DNA of 64,000 nt from Arcicella rosea (GTDB lineage: Bacteria > Bacteroidota > Bacteroidia > Cytophagales > Spirosomataceae). Below the pieces are notes generated by a model. The model saw only the letters and a program-made list of their open reading frames with translations. It was not told the DNA's origin and searched no databases. The position numbers and the translations under genes are program-made. The stretch's first letter is position 1; the number at the start of each line of letters is the position of its first letter. The stretch spans positions 1-64,000 of the forward strand of contig NZ_JACHKT010000030.1 in the NCBI RefSeq assembly GCF_014204325.1, read 5' to 3'. This document shows, one piece after another, positions 32,477 through 41,997 of the stretch.

Positions 32477-33928
32477 TTATACCAATAATTTATCTGCTTT
32501 CACTGCTTCAAATTCGCTTTTTTCGCTTTCACACATTGGGCAACAATAATCAGCTGGTAATTCCGAGAATTTTACTCCTACAGCAATACCATTTTCAGCA
32601 TCTCCGAATCGACTATCGTAAATGGTAAAACACGTTTTGCATTGATGTAATTCTGCTTCGGTTTCTTCTTTATTAAAAGTCGCCTTTTTCACTACTGCTG
32701 TATCTACTTTCTTAACTGCATAAAAGCGTTTTGATAAACGTTGCAAAATTTCTGGAACGTGCGCTCTGTTTACACCTTTCTCAAATAAAGTTAAAGTACG
32801 ATTGTTCGGATTAAAGTCATCTGTATGATAAATATCAAATACATGAGAAATTCCTGCAAAAATCTTTCTTTTCTTAATGACAACAGAACCAAATACTTCC
32901 GATTTTGAACGTGTTTGAATGGCAAAACTTAGTCCAAAAGTACGAACGTCTTCATCATCAAATTCACGAATGATGGCTTTTTTCAATGATAAACCTTCTG
33001 GTGATAAATCTTCTACTTGCCAGTTCAATTCGTTAGCAGCATGACGAACGTTGATGCCGTACCTGCCTAATAATTTATCCCAAAGGTTTCTATGTTTGTT
33101 TTCAATTCCTTTGATAATCAATGATTTCCAAGGTGTTGTACAAATCTGACCAACTTTGGTTTCAAGGCATAAATCGCAAATTTCAGATAAAAATGCTATC
33201 GGGAACGTTTCATTTCTTCTATAAATTCCTAACCAAGTTTTTTCGCCATAACGATTAAAGCCTTCATAATATGGCAATGAAAATTTGGGTAAGACTAAAT
33301 CTTCATGGATAACTTGCGAGATTATTTCACCTTTTGAAATTACTTTTTCATAGACTTCATGCTCGCTCATTTCACCAGCATTCAAAATTACGTCTTCTAT
33401 GCGTTTGCTTACTTTTGGGATTTCTAAAGAATAAATCAATATCGGAAAACGGAAAATTTTGTTGGATTGCTTGAAACGTACGTACAAGTGCCAAAAGTTT
33501 TGAATATTGGAAGCAATAAAATTTAGATTCCCCGTAAAAAAAGGCGTAAAAGACTGTTGAGAATCTGAAATATTTATTTTCAACTGTGGTTCATAATCGA
33601 AACCATCAAAAATATCTTTATAAATCCCTTCCGAAATCCATTGACCCGTTGGGAATACTTCTTCTGCACAATACGAAGAAATAATATTAGGTTTTGAATC
33701 GCTATCCTCCTCAAAAGAAATATTAGTTTCGTACAATTTTTTCTTAAATTCTAAAATACTACTTCCACGAACAATTTCAGACTTAACATACATCAACAAT
33801 TGTTGCCTTGCTCCGAAGCTTACTTCTCTTACGCCTGCTAATTTTGCTCCTAAAAGAATACTTTGCAAAGTACCCGGAGAAACAATTCCACCAATTAGAT
33901 TTATTTTAAGTAATGTGTAATCTTTCAT
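32477..33928 (-). CDS. nitrite-reductase-like protein with C-terminal rubredoxin
   Basis: The 483-residue protein joins a sulfite/nitrite reductase-like region (GIVSPGTLQSILLGAKLAGVREVSFGARQQLLMYV and YEGFNRYGEKTWLGIYRRNE) to a rubredoxin domain (CKTC at 430-433, CPMC at 463-466) that binds one iron. The siroheme/[4Fe-4S] cysteine motifs seen in NirB are not found, so it is unlikely to be a siroheme reductase itself. It may pass electrons or scaffold the nitrate/nitrite system whose genes follow. ATG 33928 is preferred over ATG 33940. Members of this fusion sit in nitrate clusters of Bacteroidota; its reaction is unknown to me. Confidence 0.75.
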   Translation of the reverse strand: MKDYTLLKINLIGGIVSPGTLQSILLGAKLAGVREVSFGARQQLLMYVKSEIVRGSSILEFKKKLYETNISFEEDSDSKPNIISSYCAEEVFPTGQWISEGIYKDIFDGFDYEPQLKINISDSQQSFTPFFTGNLNFIASNIQNFWHLYVRFKQSNKIFRFPILIYSLEIPKVSKRIEDVILNAGEMSEHEVYEKVISKGEIISQVIHEDLVLPKFSLPYYEGFNRYGEKTWLGIYRRNETFPIAFLSEICDLCLETKVGQICTTPWKSLIIKGIENKHRNLWDKLLGRYGINVRHAANELNWQVEDLSPEGLSLKKAIIREFDDEDVRTFGLSFAIQTRSKSEVFGSVVIKKRKIFAGISHVFDIYHTDDFNPNNRTLTLFEKGVNRAHVPEILQRLSKRFYAVKKVDTAVVKKATFNKEETEAELHQCKTCFTIYDSRFGDAENGIAVGVKFSELPADYCCPMCESEKSEFEAVKADKLLV

Positions 33929-33940
33929 GTTGAATATCAT

Positions 33941-34386
33941 TTTAATAATTTATCAAATATATAAATAATTAGCGTAACATCGTAGTCATTTATACTTAAT
34001 ATACTGAAAATCAAATATGTATTATAAGTAAAAACTTCATATAACTATTTTAATATTTTATATAAATAGCATTTTTTAAATTGCACTATTCCTATAAATA
34101 TGATTTTTTTTAGAGGAACTTTCTTGAAAAAGTGAAAATAATTACTTCTTCATGATTGACATATCAAAATCCTTTTCTAAGTTTACATCGTCAAACGAAT
34201 GACACGGATAAAATTCTAAGCGCTGAGTTGAAAATTAAAATCAATTTCATTTTCCAAACGAAAGCATCTTTTATTAAGTGACGTCCAAATAGAAAATACT
34301 TTTAATACAGAAAAATAAATTCTTAGAAAAATACAAATTATCCTTTTAATAAATTTTATCATTAATAACAATTAAATAATAAAGTC
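33941..34386. other. intergenic region, very AT-rich
   Basis: This 446-bp stretch separates two divergently transcribed genes and must contain both promoters and any nitrate operators. I see no exact TAnnTTTG box in a suitable place, no long frame and no strong hairpin. Confidence 0.4.
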
Positions 34387-34785
34387 ATGAAAAAGAACAC
34401 AGTTAAAGCATTTATCGTAGCAGTTACTATGGTTTGTTTATCAAACGTAAATACATTCGCTTCAAATTTTGACGAATCTGCTGGCTTAGTAAAAAGCAAA
34501 ATCGCTCAAGTAAATAACTCTTTAAGTTTCAATGTTTGGGTTGATAATGTTGCTAGTAAAAAAGTTGTAGTTGTAGTTACAGATGCTGACAAAAACGAAA
34601 TTCACCGTGAATATGTTGATACTAAAGGTGGTAAATTCGCTAAAACTTTCGATTTCTCTAGCTTAGCAGATGGAAAATATACTATCGAAGTTATCAGCCA
34701 AAATGTGAATGTTGTTGAATCAAAAACTTTTGAAATCAAAACTAATCTTATCACAAACCGTGACGTTGTTGTAGCTATCCGTTAA
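34387..34785 (+). CDS. small secreted beta-rich protein (paralogue of 54964-55362)
   Basis: The 132-residue protein has a signal peptide (KAFIVAVTMVCLSNVNTFA, about residues 7-25). A single predicted beta-sandwich-like domain follows (SLSFNVWVDNVASKKVVVVVTDADKNEIHREYVDTK and KTFDFSSLADGKYTIEVIS), reminiscent of Ig-like or DUF3244-type folds. The gene at 54964 encodes a protein of the same length with matching phrases (FDLSELEDGAYSFEI), so they are paralogues. It lies within the nitrate region but may be unrelated to it. A terminator follows at 34842. Confidence 0.75.
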   Translation: MKKNTVKAFIVAVTMVCLSNVNTFASNFDESAGLVKSKIAQVNNSLSFNVWVDNVASKKVVVVVTDADKNEIHREYVDTKGGKFAKTFDFSSLADGKYTIEVISQNVNVVESKTFEIKTNLITNRDVVVAIR

Positions 34786-34841
34786 TCTTTAAACATTAAC
34801 GAATATGACAAAACAGTTTTTTAACCTCCGTACAATGAATT

Positions 34842-34877
34842 TAGGGAAGTCTGTCTAACGATAACTTCCCTATTTTT
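34842..34877. terminator. terminator between converging genes
   Basis: TAGGGAAGT (34842-34850) pairs with ACTTCCCTA (34863-34871), followed by TTTTT. It ends the small secreted gene and could also serve the nitrate reductase gene from the other side. Confidence 0.7.
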
Positions 34878-34897
34878 ATGTCCATATTAAGCTTCTA

Positions 34898-37800
34898 CTA
34901 AAGTATCTTTATTAAATTCTCTAAAATTACTCTTACTTCAGGTCGGCAACTTCCACAACCCATTCCAGCTCCTGTTTGTGAACACAAAGCCGTAAAATCT
35001 TTACAGCCATTTACAATGGCATTTTTCAAATTCCCTTCGCCTACATTATTGCACGAACACACCAATTTTCCCATTACGGGGTCAGCTTTTTTGCCACTTC
35101 TCAATAATTCCAAACGCTTATCGGATAATTCTATGCCCTTGCCGATTAAGTCTTTGAACTCCAAGAACTCAGATTTATCGCCAATCAAAATTGCACCAAC
35201 CAATTTATCGTTGTGAATGATACATTTTTTATAATAGCGTTTGGCTTTGTCGATAAAAATAATCTCTTCATAATCAGGCGATTTAGGCGTATCAATCATG
35301 CCAAGCGAGCATAATTGTACTCCTTGAATCTTCATAATATTCATTGAAAGCGAGCCTTTGTAATAATTGGCAAAATCTCCAGCAATATATTTGGCTATAA
35401 TATCGGCTTGTTGCTCGGCAGCGGCGGTAATTCCCCACATTTGACCACGCCATTGAGCGATTTCTCCAGCGGCAAAAATACTTTCATCAGAAGTTTGTAG
35501 GTAATCGTTCACGACTACTCCTCGGTTTACTCCAATGCCTGCGGCACGAGCAATTTCTACATTGGGCGAAGTACCGATAGCAAAAACGGCTACTTGTGCC
35601 TCTATTTTTCTTCCAGATTTCAAGCGAACACCTTGAAATTTTTCTGTTCCGTAAAAGGCTGATACTTCGTCGTTGAAAAATATTTCTATGCCCAAGTTTA
35701 AAATTTCTTCTGCCAACAATTCAGAACCTAATTGGTCTAATTGTCTGTCCATAAAACGGCTTGTACGCTGTACAATCGTTACTTTGATATTCATTTCACG
35801 CAAAGAAGCCGCCAATTCAAGTCCCAATAAACCTCCGCCAACAATCAAAGCGTGCGGATTTTCTTGTTTCAAAAATGGCATTAAACTATCGGCATCTATC
35901 CGAGAACGCATATTAAAAATTCCTGCAATTTTAGGAATTGAAGGTGGCATAAAAGCCCTTGAACCCATTCCCAGAATTAGCCTGTCGTAAGTATGCTCCT
36001 TGCCTTCTGAATCAACAATTGTTTTATTTTTTCGGTCGATATTTAATACTTCTATGCCTTTGTGTACTTGAATGTTGGCTTCTTTGAATTGGTCTTCACG
36101 CAATTTTACTAATTGCGACCAGTCCTGAGCGCCAGAAATATAATCTGGCAACATTACTCTATTATAAAAAGGATAGATTTCTTTTGAAAAAACATGAATC
36201 TCGTCAGTCTTATTTAGTTCTCGATAAGACTTTATAAAGCCTAAACCCGCAGAACCCGCCCCGATGATGATAATTTTTTCCTGTGATTTGATGTATGCTC
36301 GTACTTCTACGGCTGTAAACTTAAAATCTGGTTCTTTTGAACGTGGGTCGTAAAGGCTATTGGTTAAATTATTGGCTCTTCCGAAATCGCTTCCTAAAAT
36401 TTTACCGAAGTGCATCGGCATAAAACAAAGTCCTTGTTTTACGTCGGTAGTGACTTTGGCTTTTACTTGTGTTTTTCCTCTGCGACCAATTACTTCTACA
36501 ATTTGATTATCGACAATATTTCTTTGCGAAGCATCTTCTGGATGAATCTCAAGATAAGGTTGGTCAATATGTTGATTCAATTTATTGACTTTCCCCGTTT
36601 TGGTCATCGTATGCCATTGGTCACGGATGCGACCTGTGGTCATTACCAAAGGGAAGTTTTCATCTGTACTTTCCGAACGGTTTTCGTCTGGAACAGCATG
36701 AATTTTTGCTTTTTGATTGTAGGTGTAGAACCTGCCGTCTGTAAACAAGCGTTTTGTTCCTTGCTCATTTTTTAATTTTTCAAAAACTTCAGTTTCAATT
36801 TTTCCCGATTGATTATCAGCAGGATAAGGCCATTGAACACTTCTTTTTTCTTTTAAAATTTCATAATTAAGCCCAGAAATATCAATATTTGTTCCTTTGG
36901 TAGAACGACAATGTTCGTCGTAAACCTCCGAAAGTGAAGCGTAATTAAAGGCTTCTGCAAAGCCCATTTTTTGTGCGAAAAGGTTAATAATTTCTGTATC
37001 TGATTTTGCTTCTCCTGGAGCATCCAGCATTTTTGGTAAATGAGTAATTCTTCTTTCAGAGTTGGTCATCGTTCCTTCTTTCTCCAACCAAGCCGCCGCA
37101 GGTAATACTACGTCTGCGTATTTTAAAGTATCTGAACGATTTGAAATATCTTGAACCACAACGAATTTGGCTTTTTCTAAGGCTTTTTCAACCAAAGTGA
37201 CATCGGGCATACTTACTAAAGGATTGGTACAAACTACCCAAATCGCTTTCATTCTGCCGTCTGACAAGGCTTCAAACATTTCGGTTGCGGAAAAACCTGC
37301 TTTATCCGAAATTTTTGTGCCTCCCCAAAATGCTTGTACCTCTTCACGGTGAGCGGGATTCAATAAATCTCTGTGGGCAGGCAACATATTTGCCAAACCG
37401 CCTACTTCTCGTCCGCCCATGGCATTGGGCTGACCTGTTAAAGAAAACGGACCATTGCCTTCACGACCAATTTTTCCTGTAATTAAATGTAAGTCAATCA
37501 AGGAAAGATTTTTATTTACGCCAATAACAGACTGGTTCAAACCCATTGTCCACATTGATAAAAAACCTTTTGCTTCGTGAATGTACTTGGCTGCCAATTC
37601 AATTTTTTCAACAGAAATTCCGCAAATGTCTGCGGATTCTGCCACGGTTTTTTGAAATACTTGTATTTGATAGGCTTCAAAACCTTCGGTGTTGTTAGTG
37701 ATAAAATTTGTGTCAATCCACTGATTTTCAATCAATACTCTACCAATGGCATTGGTCAGTGTAATGTCTGTACCGGGATGAATCTGTAAATGTAAATCTG

Positions 37801-38449
37801 CTTGCGATGCCGTTTGAGTACGTCGTGGGTCAACTACAATGATTTTTACATTCGGATTAGCTTGTTTATGAGCTTCTACCCTTCGCCAAATAATCGGATG
37901 ACACCAAGCTGGGTTTGCTCCAGTCACAAAAAAACAATCTGCTAATTCAATGTCATCATAACAAACTGGCACAGAATCTTCGCCCAGCGTAAGTTTGTAA
38001 CCAACCACTGCCGATGACATACAAAGGCGTGAATTGGTATCAATATTATTAGAACCAATAAACCCTTTGATGAGCTTATTGATTACGTAGTATTCTTCGG
38101 TAAGGCATTGCCCAGAAACATAAAAACCGACAGAGTCGGGGCCGTACTTCTGGATAAATGTTTTAAAAATGGCAGCGGTGCGGTCGAGGGCAGTATCCCA
38201 CGAAACACGCTGTAAAGGCATACTTCGGTTGAATCTCATTTCTGGATAGAGTAATCTATCCGATTTATCCATTGCAGTATAATGCAAATTCATTCCTTTT
38301 GAGCAAAGCATTCCTTTGCTTGAAGGATGTTCTATATCGCCTTCAAGCTGTAATTTGCCATTTCCCAAATCTGTTATTTCCACTCCACAACCAACTCCAC
38401 AATACGAGCAGGTGGACTTATATTTTTTATGATTTGATTTACTGCTCAT
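34898..38449 (-). CDS. assimilatory nitrate reductase fused to FAD/NAD reductase and BFD [2Fe-2S] domain
   Basis: This single 1183-residue chain reduces nitrate to nitrite. Residues 1-700 are a molybdopterin oxidoreductase: [4Fe-4S] cysteines at 14, 17, 21 and 49, and the probable Mo ligand Cys143 in RLCMSSAVVGY. From about 727 a pyridine-nucleotide-disulphide oxidoreductase domain begins (GAGSAGLGF, later RIDADSLMPF and VFAIGTSPNVEIARAAGIGVN). The last ~55 residues are a BFD-like [2Fe-2S] domain (CSCNNVGEGN, GCGSC). Electrons can therefore flow from NAD(P)H through FAD and iron-sulphur to Mo within one polypeptide. Equivalent functions are separate NasA and NasC-type chains elsewhere. It is cytoplasmic, upstream of the transport genes. 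Confidence 0.93.
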   Translation of the reverse strand: MSSKSNHKKYKSTCSYCGVGCGVEITDLGNGKLQLEGDIEHPSSKGMLCSKGMNLHYTAMDKSDRLLYPEMRFNRSMPLQRVSWDTALDRTAAIFKTFIQKYGPDSVGFYVSGQCLTEEYYVINKLIKGFIGSNNIDTNSRLCMSSAVVGYKLTLGEDSVPVCYDDIELADCFFVTGANPAWCHPIIWRRVEAHKQANPNVKIIVVDPRRTQTASQADLHLQIHPGTDITLTNAIGRVLIENQWIDTNFITNNTEGFEAYQIQVFQKTVAESADICGISVEKIELAAKYIHEAKGFLSMWTMGLNQSVIGVNKNLSLIDLHLITGKIGREGNGPFSLTGQPNAMGGREVGGLANMLPAHRDLLNPAHREEVQAFWGGTKISDKAGFSATEMFEALSDGRMKAIWVVCTNPLVSMPDVTLVEKALEKAKFVVVQDISNRSDTLKYADVVLPAAAWLEKEGTMTNSERRITHLPKMLDAPGEAKSDTEIINLFAQKMGFAEAFNYASLSEVYDEHCRSTKGTNIDISGLNYEILKEKRSVQWPYPADNQSGKIETEVFEKLKNEQGTKRLFTDGRFYTYNQKAKIHAVPDENRSESTDENFPLVMTTGRIRDQWHTMTKTGKVNKLNQHIDQPYLEIHPEDASQRNIVDNQIVEVIGRRGKTQVKAKVTTDVKQGLCFMPMHFGKILGSDFGRANNLTNSLYDPRSKEPDFKFTAVEVRAYIKSQEKIIIIGAGSAGLGFIKSYRELNKTDEIHVFSKEIYPFYNRVMLPDYISGAQDWSQLVKLREDQFKEANIQVHKGIEVLNIDRKNKTIVDSEGKEHTYDRLILGMGSRAFMPPSIPKIAGIFNMRSRIDADSLMPFLKQENPHALIVGGGLLGLELAASLREMNIKVTIVQRTSRFMDRQLDQLGSELLAEEILNLGIEIFFNDEVSAFYGTEKFQGVRLKSGRKIEAQVAVFAIGTSPNVEIARAAGIGVNRGVVVNDYLQTSDESIFAAGEIAQWRGQMWGITAAAEQQADIIAKYIAGDFANYYKGSLSMNIMKIQGVQLCSLGMIDTPKSPDYEEIIFIDKAKRYYKKCIIHNDKLVGAILIGDKSEFLEFKDLIGKGIELSDKRLELLRSGKKADPVMGKLVCSCNNVGEGNLKNAIVNGCKDFTALCSQTGAGMGCGSCRPEVRVILENLIKIL

Positions 38450-38869
38450 TTTTTATGGTTTAAAATAAATTATCATTTATTTCAGAAATAGGCCTGTGAT
38501 TTTGTTTAAAATTTATTGGAAAAAAGCAAGTAGCTTATATATCATTTTCCGAGTATATATTCTGAAAAATAAGTAGTTAGACGGACAATAATTTGTTTTA
38601 TTAAATTATTTCAAAAAAAAATTATATTTTTTTAAATAAAACACTTGTAAAACTGTATGATATTTCTTAGATTTGTTTAGGTCTCAACTAAGAATATTTC
38701 ATCATATCATACTTGTGACATATAGTTAAGCTCATTACCCATTATGAGATACCGCTATATCTCGACTCCTTAAACTCTTGTCAACAATTTTACTCAAATT
38801 CCAACCGCCAATGGAAAGAGTCTCAAATCCCGAAGTTAAATACTTCGGGATTTTTGTTTATTGGCTTTG
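38450..38869. other. intergenic region between nrtD and the nitrate reductase gene
   Basis: This 420-bp stretch carries the nitrate reductase promoter. It contains a hairpin GAGATA-CCGC-TATATCTC-type near 38744-38762 and the terminator-like stem AAATCCCGAAG / CTTCGGGATTT at 38825-38853. The T-run of that stem is on the plus strand, so it is not an ideal terminator for the leftward nrtD gene. No gene was recognised. Confidence 0.45.
38825..38857. terminator. terminator-like hairpin downstream of nrtD
   Basis: An 11-bp stem (AAATCCCGAAG / CTTCGGGATTT) encloses TTAAATA. It stands 13 bp from the nrtD stop codon side and has T-runs mainly on the plus strand. Confidence 0.55.
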
Positions 38870-39727
38870 CTAATCTTCAATTGAGAATTTATCGAATAAT
38901 AAACTCAATAATTCATCATGTACGCTGATATATTCTGGGTCGTGGGTAATATCTTTTTTGTTTCTTGGGCGTGGCAATTTAATATCCACAATTTTCTTGA
39001 TGGTTGCCGCTGGGCCGTTGTTCATCACGACTACTTTATCCGCTAAGAAAATGGCTTCTTCAATATCGTGTGTTACCATTACGATGGTTTTGTTACGATT
39101 ATCCAAATTCCAAAGTTTCAATAATTCAATGTGCATCGAACCTTTTGTCAGTGCATCCAAAGCCCCGAAAGGCTCATCTAATAAAAGAATACTTGGATTG
39201 ATAGCAAAAGCACGAGCAATAGCCACACGTTGTTTCATTCCTCCAGATAATTGCCCTGGCAATTTATCTTTATGCGGTGTTAGGTTCACCATTTGAATAT
39301 AATGGTCAACAACGGCGTGTTTTTCAGCTGAAGTTTTGTCTTTCAAAACAGAATCTACGGCTTCGTAAATATTCTTATAGACTGACATCCAAGGTAGTAA
39401 AGAATAATTTTGAAAAACGATACCTCTGTCTGGCCCAGGGCCTTTTACGATATTTCCGTTGGCAATTACTTCACCCGACGAAGGTGTTACCATGCCTGAA
39501 ATTGTATTCATCAGCGTTGACTTTCCACAACCTGAGTGACCAATCAAGGCTACAATTTCTCCTTTTTTTACTTCTAAACTAATGTCTTTTACCGCCGTAA
39601 AAGTACCTTTTGAACCATTGAAAGAAACCGTTACATTTTTAATGTCAATGGCATTTTCTCGGCTATTTATTTTGTGGAAATCACTTGCAGAATCAACAAG
39701 TTGATTTGGATTTACGATGTTTGTCAT
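38870..39727 (-). CDS. nitrate ABC transporter ATP-binding protein
   Basis: The 285-residue ATPase energises nitrate/nitrite uptake and is of the NrtD/SsuB/TauB type. Walker A GHSGCGKST is at residues 63-71, followed by Q-loop VFQNYSLLPW, signature LSGGMKQRVAIARA, Walker B SILLLDEPFGALD and the His switch VMVTHD. A frame open upstream to a TTG at 39766 would overlap the permease gene; ATG 39727 is chosen, 23 bp after the permease stop. With permease and binding protein it forms an operon in the order A, B, D. Confidence 0.92.
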   Translation of the reverse strand: MTNIVNPNQLVDSASDFHKINSRENAIDIKNVTVSFNGSKGTFTAVKDISLEVKKGEIVALIGHSGCGKSTLMNTISGMVTPSSGEVIANGNIVKGPGPDRGIVFQNYSLLPWMSVYKNIYEAVDSVLKDKTSAEKHAVVDHYIQMVNLTPHKDKLPGQLSGGMKQRVAIARAFAINPSILLLDEPFGALDALTKGSMHIELLKLWNLDNRNKTIVMVTHDIEEAIFLADKVVVMNNGPAATIKKIVDIKLPRPRNKKDITHDPEYISVHDELLSLLFDKFSIED

Positions 39728-39750
39728 TTTGAAATAATTTTTTGAAGCGT

Positions 39751-40539
39751 TTACTTTTTCTCCCAAGTGAAAGCGTTTTGTAAAGCATTGAATGCTTTGT
39801 CGAACAACAAACCAACTGTTCCGATAATCAGAATAGCGACTAAAATTCTTTCCAAAGAAAGACCGTTCCAGCTATCCCACACAAAAAAACCGATACCTAC
39901 ACCACCCGAAAGCATCTCGCCTGCAACAATTACCACCCAAGCAATACCGATTGACAAACGTAAACCTGTAATAATATGCGGAAGTGCGAAAGGCAACATG
40001 ATTTTGGTTAAATACTTCCATTTAGAAAAACCGAAAGCTTTGCCCACATTTTTATGGTCGTCGGGAATACTTGATACGCCAAAGGCTGTGTTAATAACGG
40101 TTGGCCATAAAGAAGTAATGGCGATGATAAAAATGGTTGCTCCGTCAGAAGCTTTGAAAGCCAACAAACCTAATGGAAACCAAGCCAAAGGCGAAACTGG
40201 ACGAAGGATTTGTACGATTGGATTTAATAAGTTCATCCCAATTTTGGTTGAACCCATCAATAATCCCATCGGAATAGCGATTAAACTTCCTAAAGCAAAA
40301 CCCGTTGATACTCTTCCTAATGAACTGAATAATTGAATACCGATTCCTTTGTCGTTGGGGCCATAATCATAAAATGGATCTGCAATAAGTTCTTTAAAAA
40401 CAATCCAAGTAGAAGCTGGATTAGGAATTTCGGCTTTTGTGATGACTGAAATTAGCTGCCACAAACCAAGCAGGATTGCCATGCTGGCTAAAAAATAAGC
40501 AACATTGGTGGCGATTTCTTTGATTGAAATAGATTTCAT
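39751..40539 (-). CDS. nitrate ABC transporter permease
   Basis: The 262-residue inner-membrane subunit belongs to the NrtB/SsuC family (BPD_transp_1). It has about six hydrophobic helices and the EAA-type loop (GFSKWKYLTKIMLPFALPHIITGLRLSIGIAWVVIVAGEML) that contacts the ATPase. ATG 40539 is preferred to the TTG at 40560, which lies next to the hairpin 40561-40595. It sits between the binding protein and ATPase genes. Confidence 0.92.
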   Translation of the reverse strand: MKSISIKEIATNVAYFLASMAILLGLWQLISVITKAEIPNPASTWIVFKELIADPFYDYGPNDKGIGIQLFSSLGRVSTGFALGSLIAIPMGLLMGSTKIGMNLLNPIVQILRPVSPLAWFPLGLLAFKASDGATIFIIAITSLWPTVINTAFGVSSIPDDHKNVGKAFGFSKWKYLTKIMLPFALPHIITGLRLSIGIAWVVIVAGEMLSGGVGIGFFVWDSWNGLSLERILVAILIIGTVGLLFDKAFNALQNAFTWEKK

Positions 40540-40560
40540 AATCTTGGTGTTTGTTATCAA

Positions 40561-40595
40561 TTTTCGGTTAATACTTAGAAAATATTAACCGAAAA
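40561..40595 (-). terminator. intercistronic hairpin between nrtA and nrtB
   Basis: TTTTCGGTTAATA (40561-40573) and TATTAACCGAAAA (40583-40595) form a perfect 13-bp stem. It lacks a long T-run after it on the minus strand, so it more probably stabilises the upstream nrtA message than stops transcription. Confidence 0.65.
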
Positions 40596-40608
40596 TCGCT
40601 GACAAACT

Positions 40609-41814
40609 TTATTTTTTAGTTGCCTTTAAGTAATCGTCAATATTAGCTGGGTCGAAAACAACGTCATAAGTAGTTTTGAAAGGCTTCATATCCGCTTGAA
40701 CTGGAACGCTCATTTCTTTGGCTACTTCTGCAAACAAATCATCAAGAATCAATTTTTCAGTAATGGCTTTATAGTTTGGTTCGGCTTTCAAGTATCCAAA
40801 ACGAACATACTGAGCCAAAAACCACATAGCGTGAACTTTACGAGGAGTATTCACCACACCGTTATTATAGAAAGTCATGTAATCACCTTTGTATTTCTGA
40901 ACGCCCAAATCACAACCTAAATCACTTGAACCCAACAAACGAGCTTCAATTACTTGTAAAGGTGCATTTACATAATAGGGTTTTGTAAGCCAGCTTGCCG
41001 CTTTTTTACGATTACTCATATTATCCAACCATTTACAAGCTTCGATAATAGCTTTCATTACATTTTTCAAATTTTCTCTTTCCTCTGCCGCAAATTTTGA
41101 ATTTACTACCAAAGCTTTTTCTGGGTGATGCTGCCAAATATCTTGTGAAGCAATTTGTGTAAAACCAACATTCTGAGTAGCCGCTACGCCATTCCAAGGT
41201 TCGCCTACGCTGAAACCTTCCATGTTATCCACACGCATATTGGCTACCATTTGTGGCGGTGGAATCGTGATAATACCTACAGATTTTTGATTTACACCTG
41301 CGGCTGCTAACCAGTTTCTCAACCAAATGTCATGCGTTCCGCCGGGGAAAGTCATGGCAAAAGTTACTTCTTTTCTAGTTTTTACGTCTTTGATAGCGGC
41401 TGCTACTTTACCCATTTCTTTGTAACCAACCAAGCCACAGAAATCTTTTGAAAGCGTAATGGCTTGACCGTTATTGTTCAGAACCATCGCAATTTTCATT
41501 TCTGAACCTGCTTTTCCACCAATGCCTGTATAAACAGAAAGTGGCATCGAAAACAAACAATGAGCTCCGTCTAATTCACCATTTAATACTTTATCACGAA
41601 TATTTGCCCAAGAGGCTTCTTTTGAAAGTTCTACATCAACACCATATTTGGCAAAAAGACCTAATTCTTTTGCAGCCACCAATGGAGCACAGTCGGTAAG
41701 TGGAATGAATCCTAATTTAATTTTTCTTGGCGGATTATTTCTAAAAGCTGATACAGCCGTAAAGAGTACCAATAAACACAGTACAGTAAATGATTTTTTT
41801 AACAGAGTTTGCAT
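40609..41814 (-). CDS. nitrate ABC transporter substrate-binding protein (NrtA/CmpA family)
   Basis: The 401-residue periplasmic binding protein has a signal peptide (SFTVLCLLVLFTAVSA, residues 8-23). The NrtA/CmpA signature follows: KIKLGFIPLTDCAPLVAAKELGLFAKYGVDVEL, GAHCLFSMPLSVYTGIG, NNNGQAITLS, FPGGTHDIWLRNWLAAAGVN, MVANMRVDNMEGFSVGEPWN and YVRFGYL. This places it with nitrate/nitrite and bicarbonate binders; the neighbours make nitrate the likely ligand. In this lineage the protein has a cleaved signal and no lipobox. Its mRNA leader holds the hairpin at 41847-41868. Binding protein, permease and ATPase genes run in that order. Confidence 0.92.
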   Translation of the reverse strand: MQTLLKKSFTVLCLLVLFTAVSAFRNNPPRKIKLGFIPLTDCAPLVAAKELGLFAKYGVDVELSKEASWANIRDKVLNGELDGAHCLFSMPLSVYTGIGGKAGSEMKIAMVLNNNGQAITLSKDFCGLVGYKEMGKVAAAIKDVKTRKEVTFAMTFPGGTHDIWLRNWLAAAGVNQKSVGIITIPPPQMVANMRVDNMEGFSVGEPWNGVAATQNVGFTQIASQDIWQHHPEKALVVNSKFAAEERENLKNVMKAIIEACKWLDNMSNRKKAASWLTKPYYVNAPLQVIEARLLGSSDLGCDLGVQKYKGDYMTFYNNGVVNTPRKVHAMWFLAQYVRFGYLKAEPNYKAITEKLILDDLFAEVAKEMSVPVQADMKPFKTTYDVVFDPANIDDYLKATKK

Positions 41815-41846
41815 AATATTTTTGTTTAAGTATTTAGAAACACTCC

Positions 41847-41868
41847 CGTTTCGACCCCCATCGAAACG
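41847..41868 (-). promoter_or_regulatory. leader hairpin with UGGGGG hexaloop upstream of nrtA
   Basis: On the minus strand CGTTTCGA and TCGAAACG form an 8-bp stem around the six bases TGGGGG, 33-54 bases before the nrtA start. The same hexaloop on a different stem precedes the porin gene (43666-43694). The conserved loop with changed stems suggests a protein- or RNA-binding leader element. Confidence 0.6.
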
Positions 41869-41880
41869 AATCTTTATTTA

Positions 41881-41997
41881 GTGAGTTGTGATTGAGTGAA
41901 TTAGTGATTGTTTTAGTAGTACCTACTAATTAGGTCAAAGGATCTAAACCTTCACACACTACAAATCACTCATTCACTAAATCACTCAATCACTAAA
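41881..41997. repeat. long imperfect inverted repeat downstream of the porin gene
   Basis: A run of GTGA/AGTGAATT units (41881-41915) matches the reverse complement of the run CAAATCACTCATTCACTAAA and following (41963-41997). A perfect inner stem TTAGTAG-TAC-CTACTAA lies near 41912-41928. It begins directly at the porin stop codon and so could end or protect its mRNA. Confidence 0.6.

Noticed and set aside
34985-38463. Several plus-strand frames of 60-120 codons inside the nitrate reductase gene
   Set aside because: They are antisense to a clearly coding frame with all catalytic motifs and show no protein family features.
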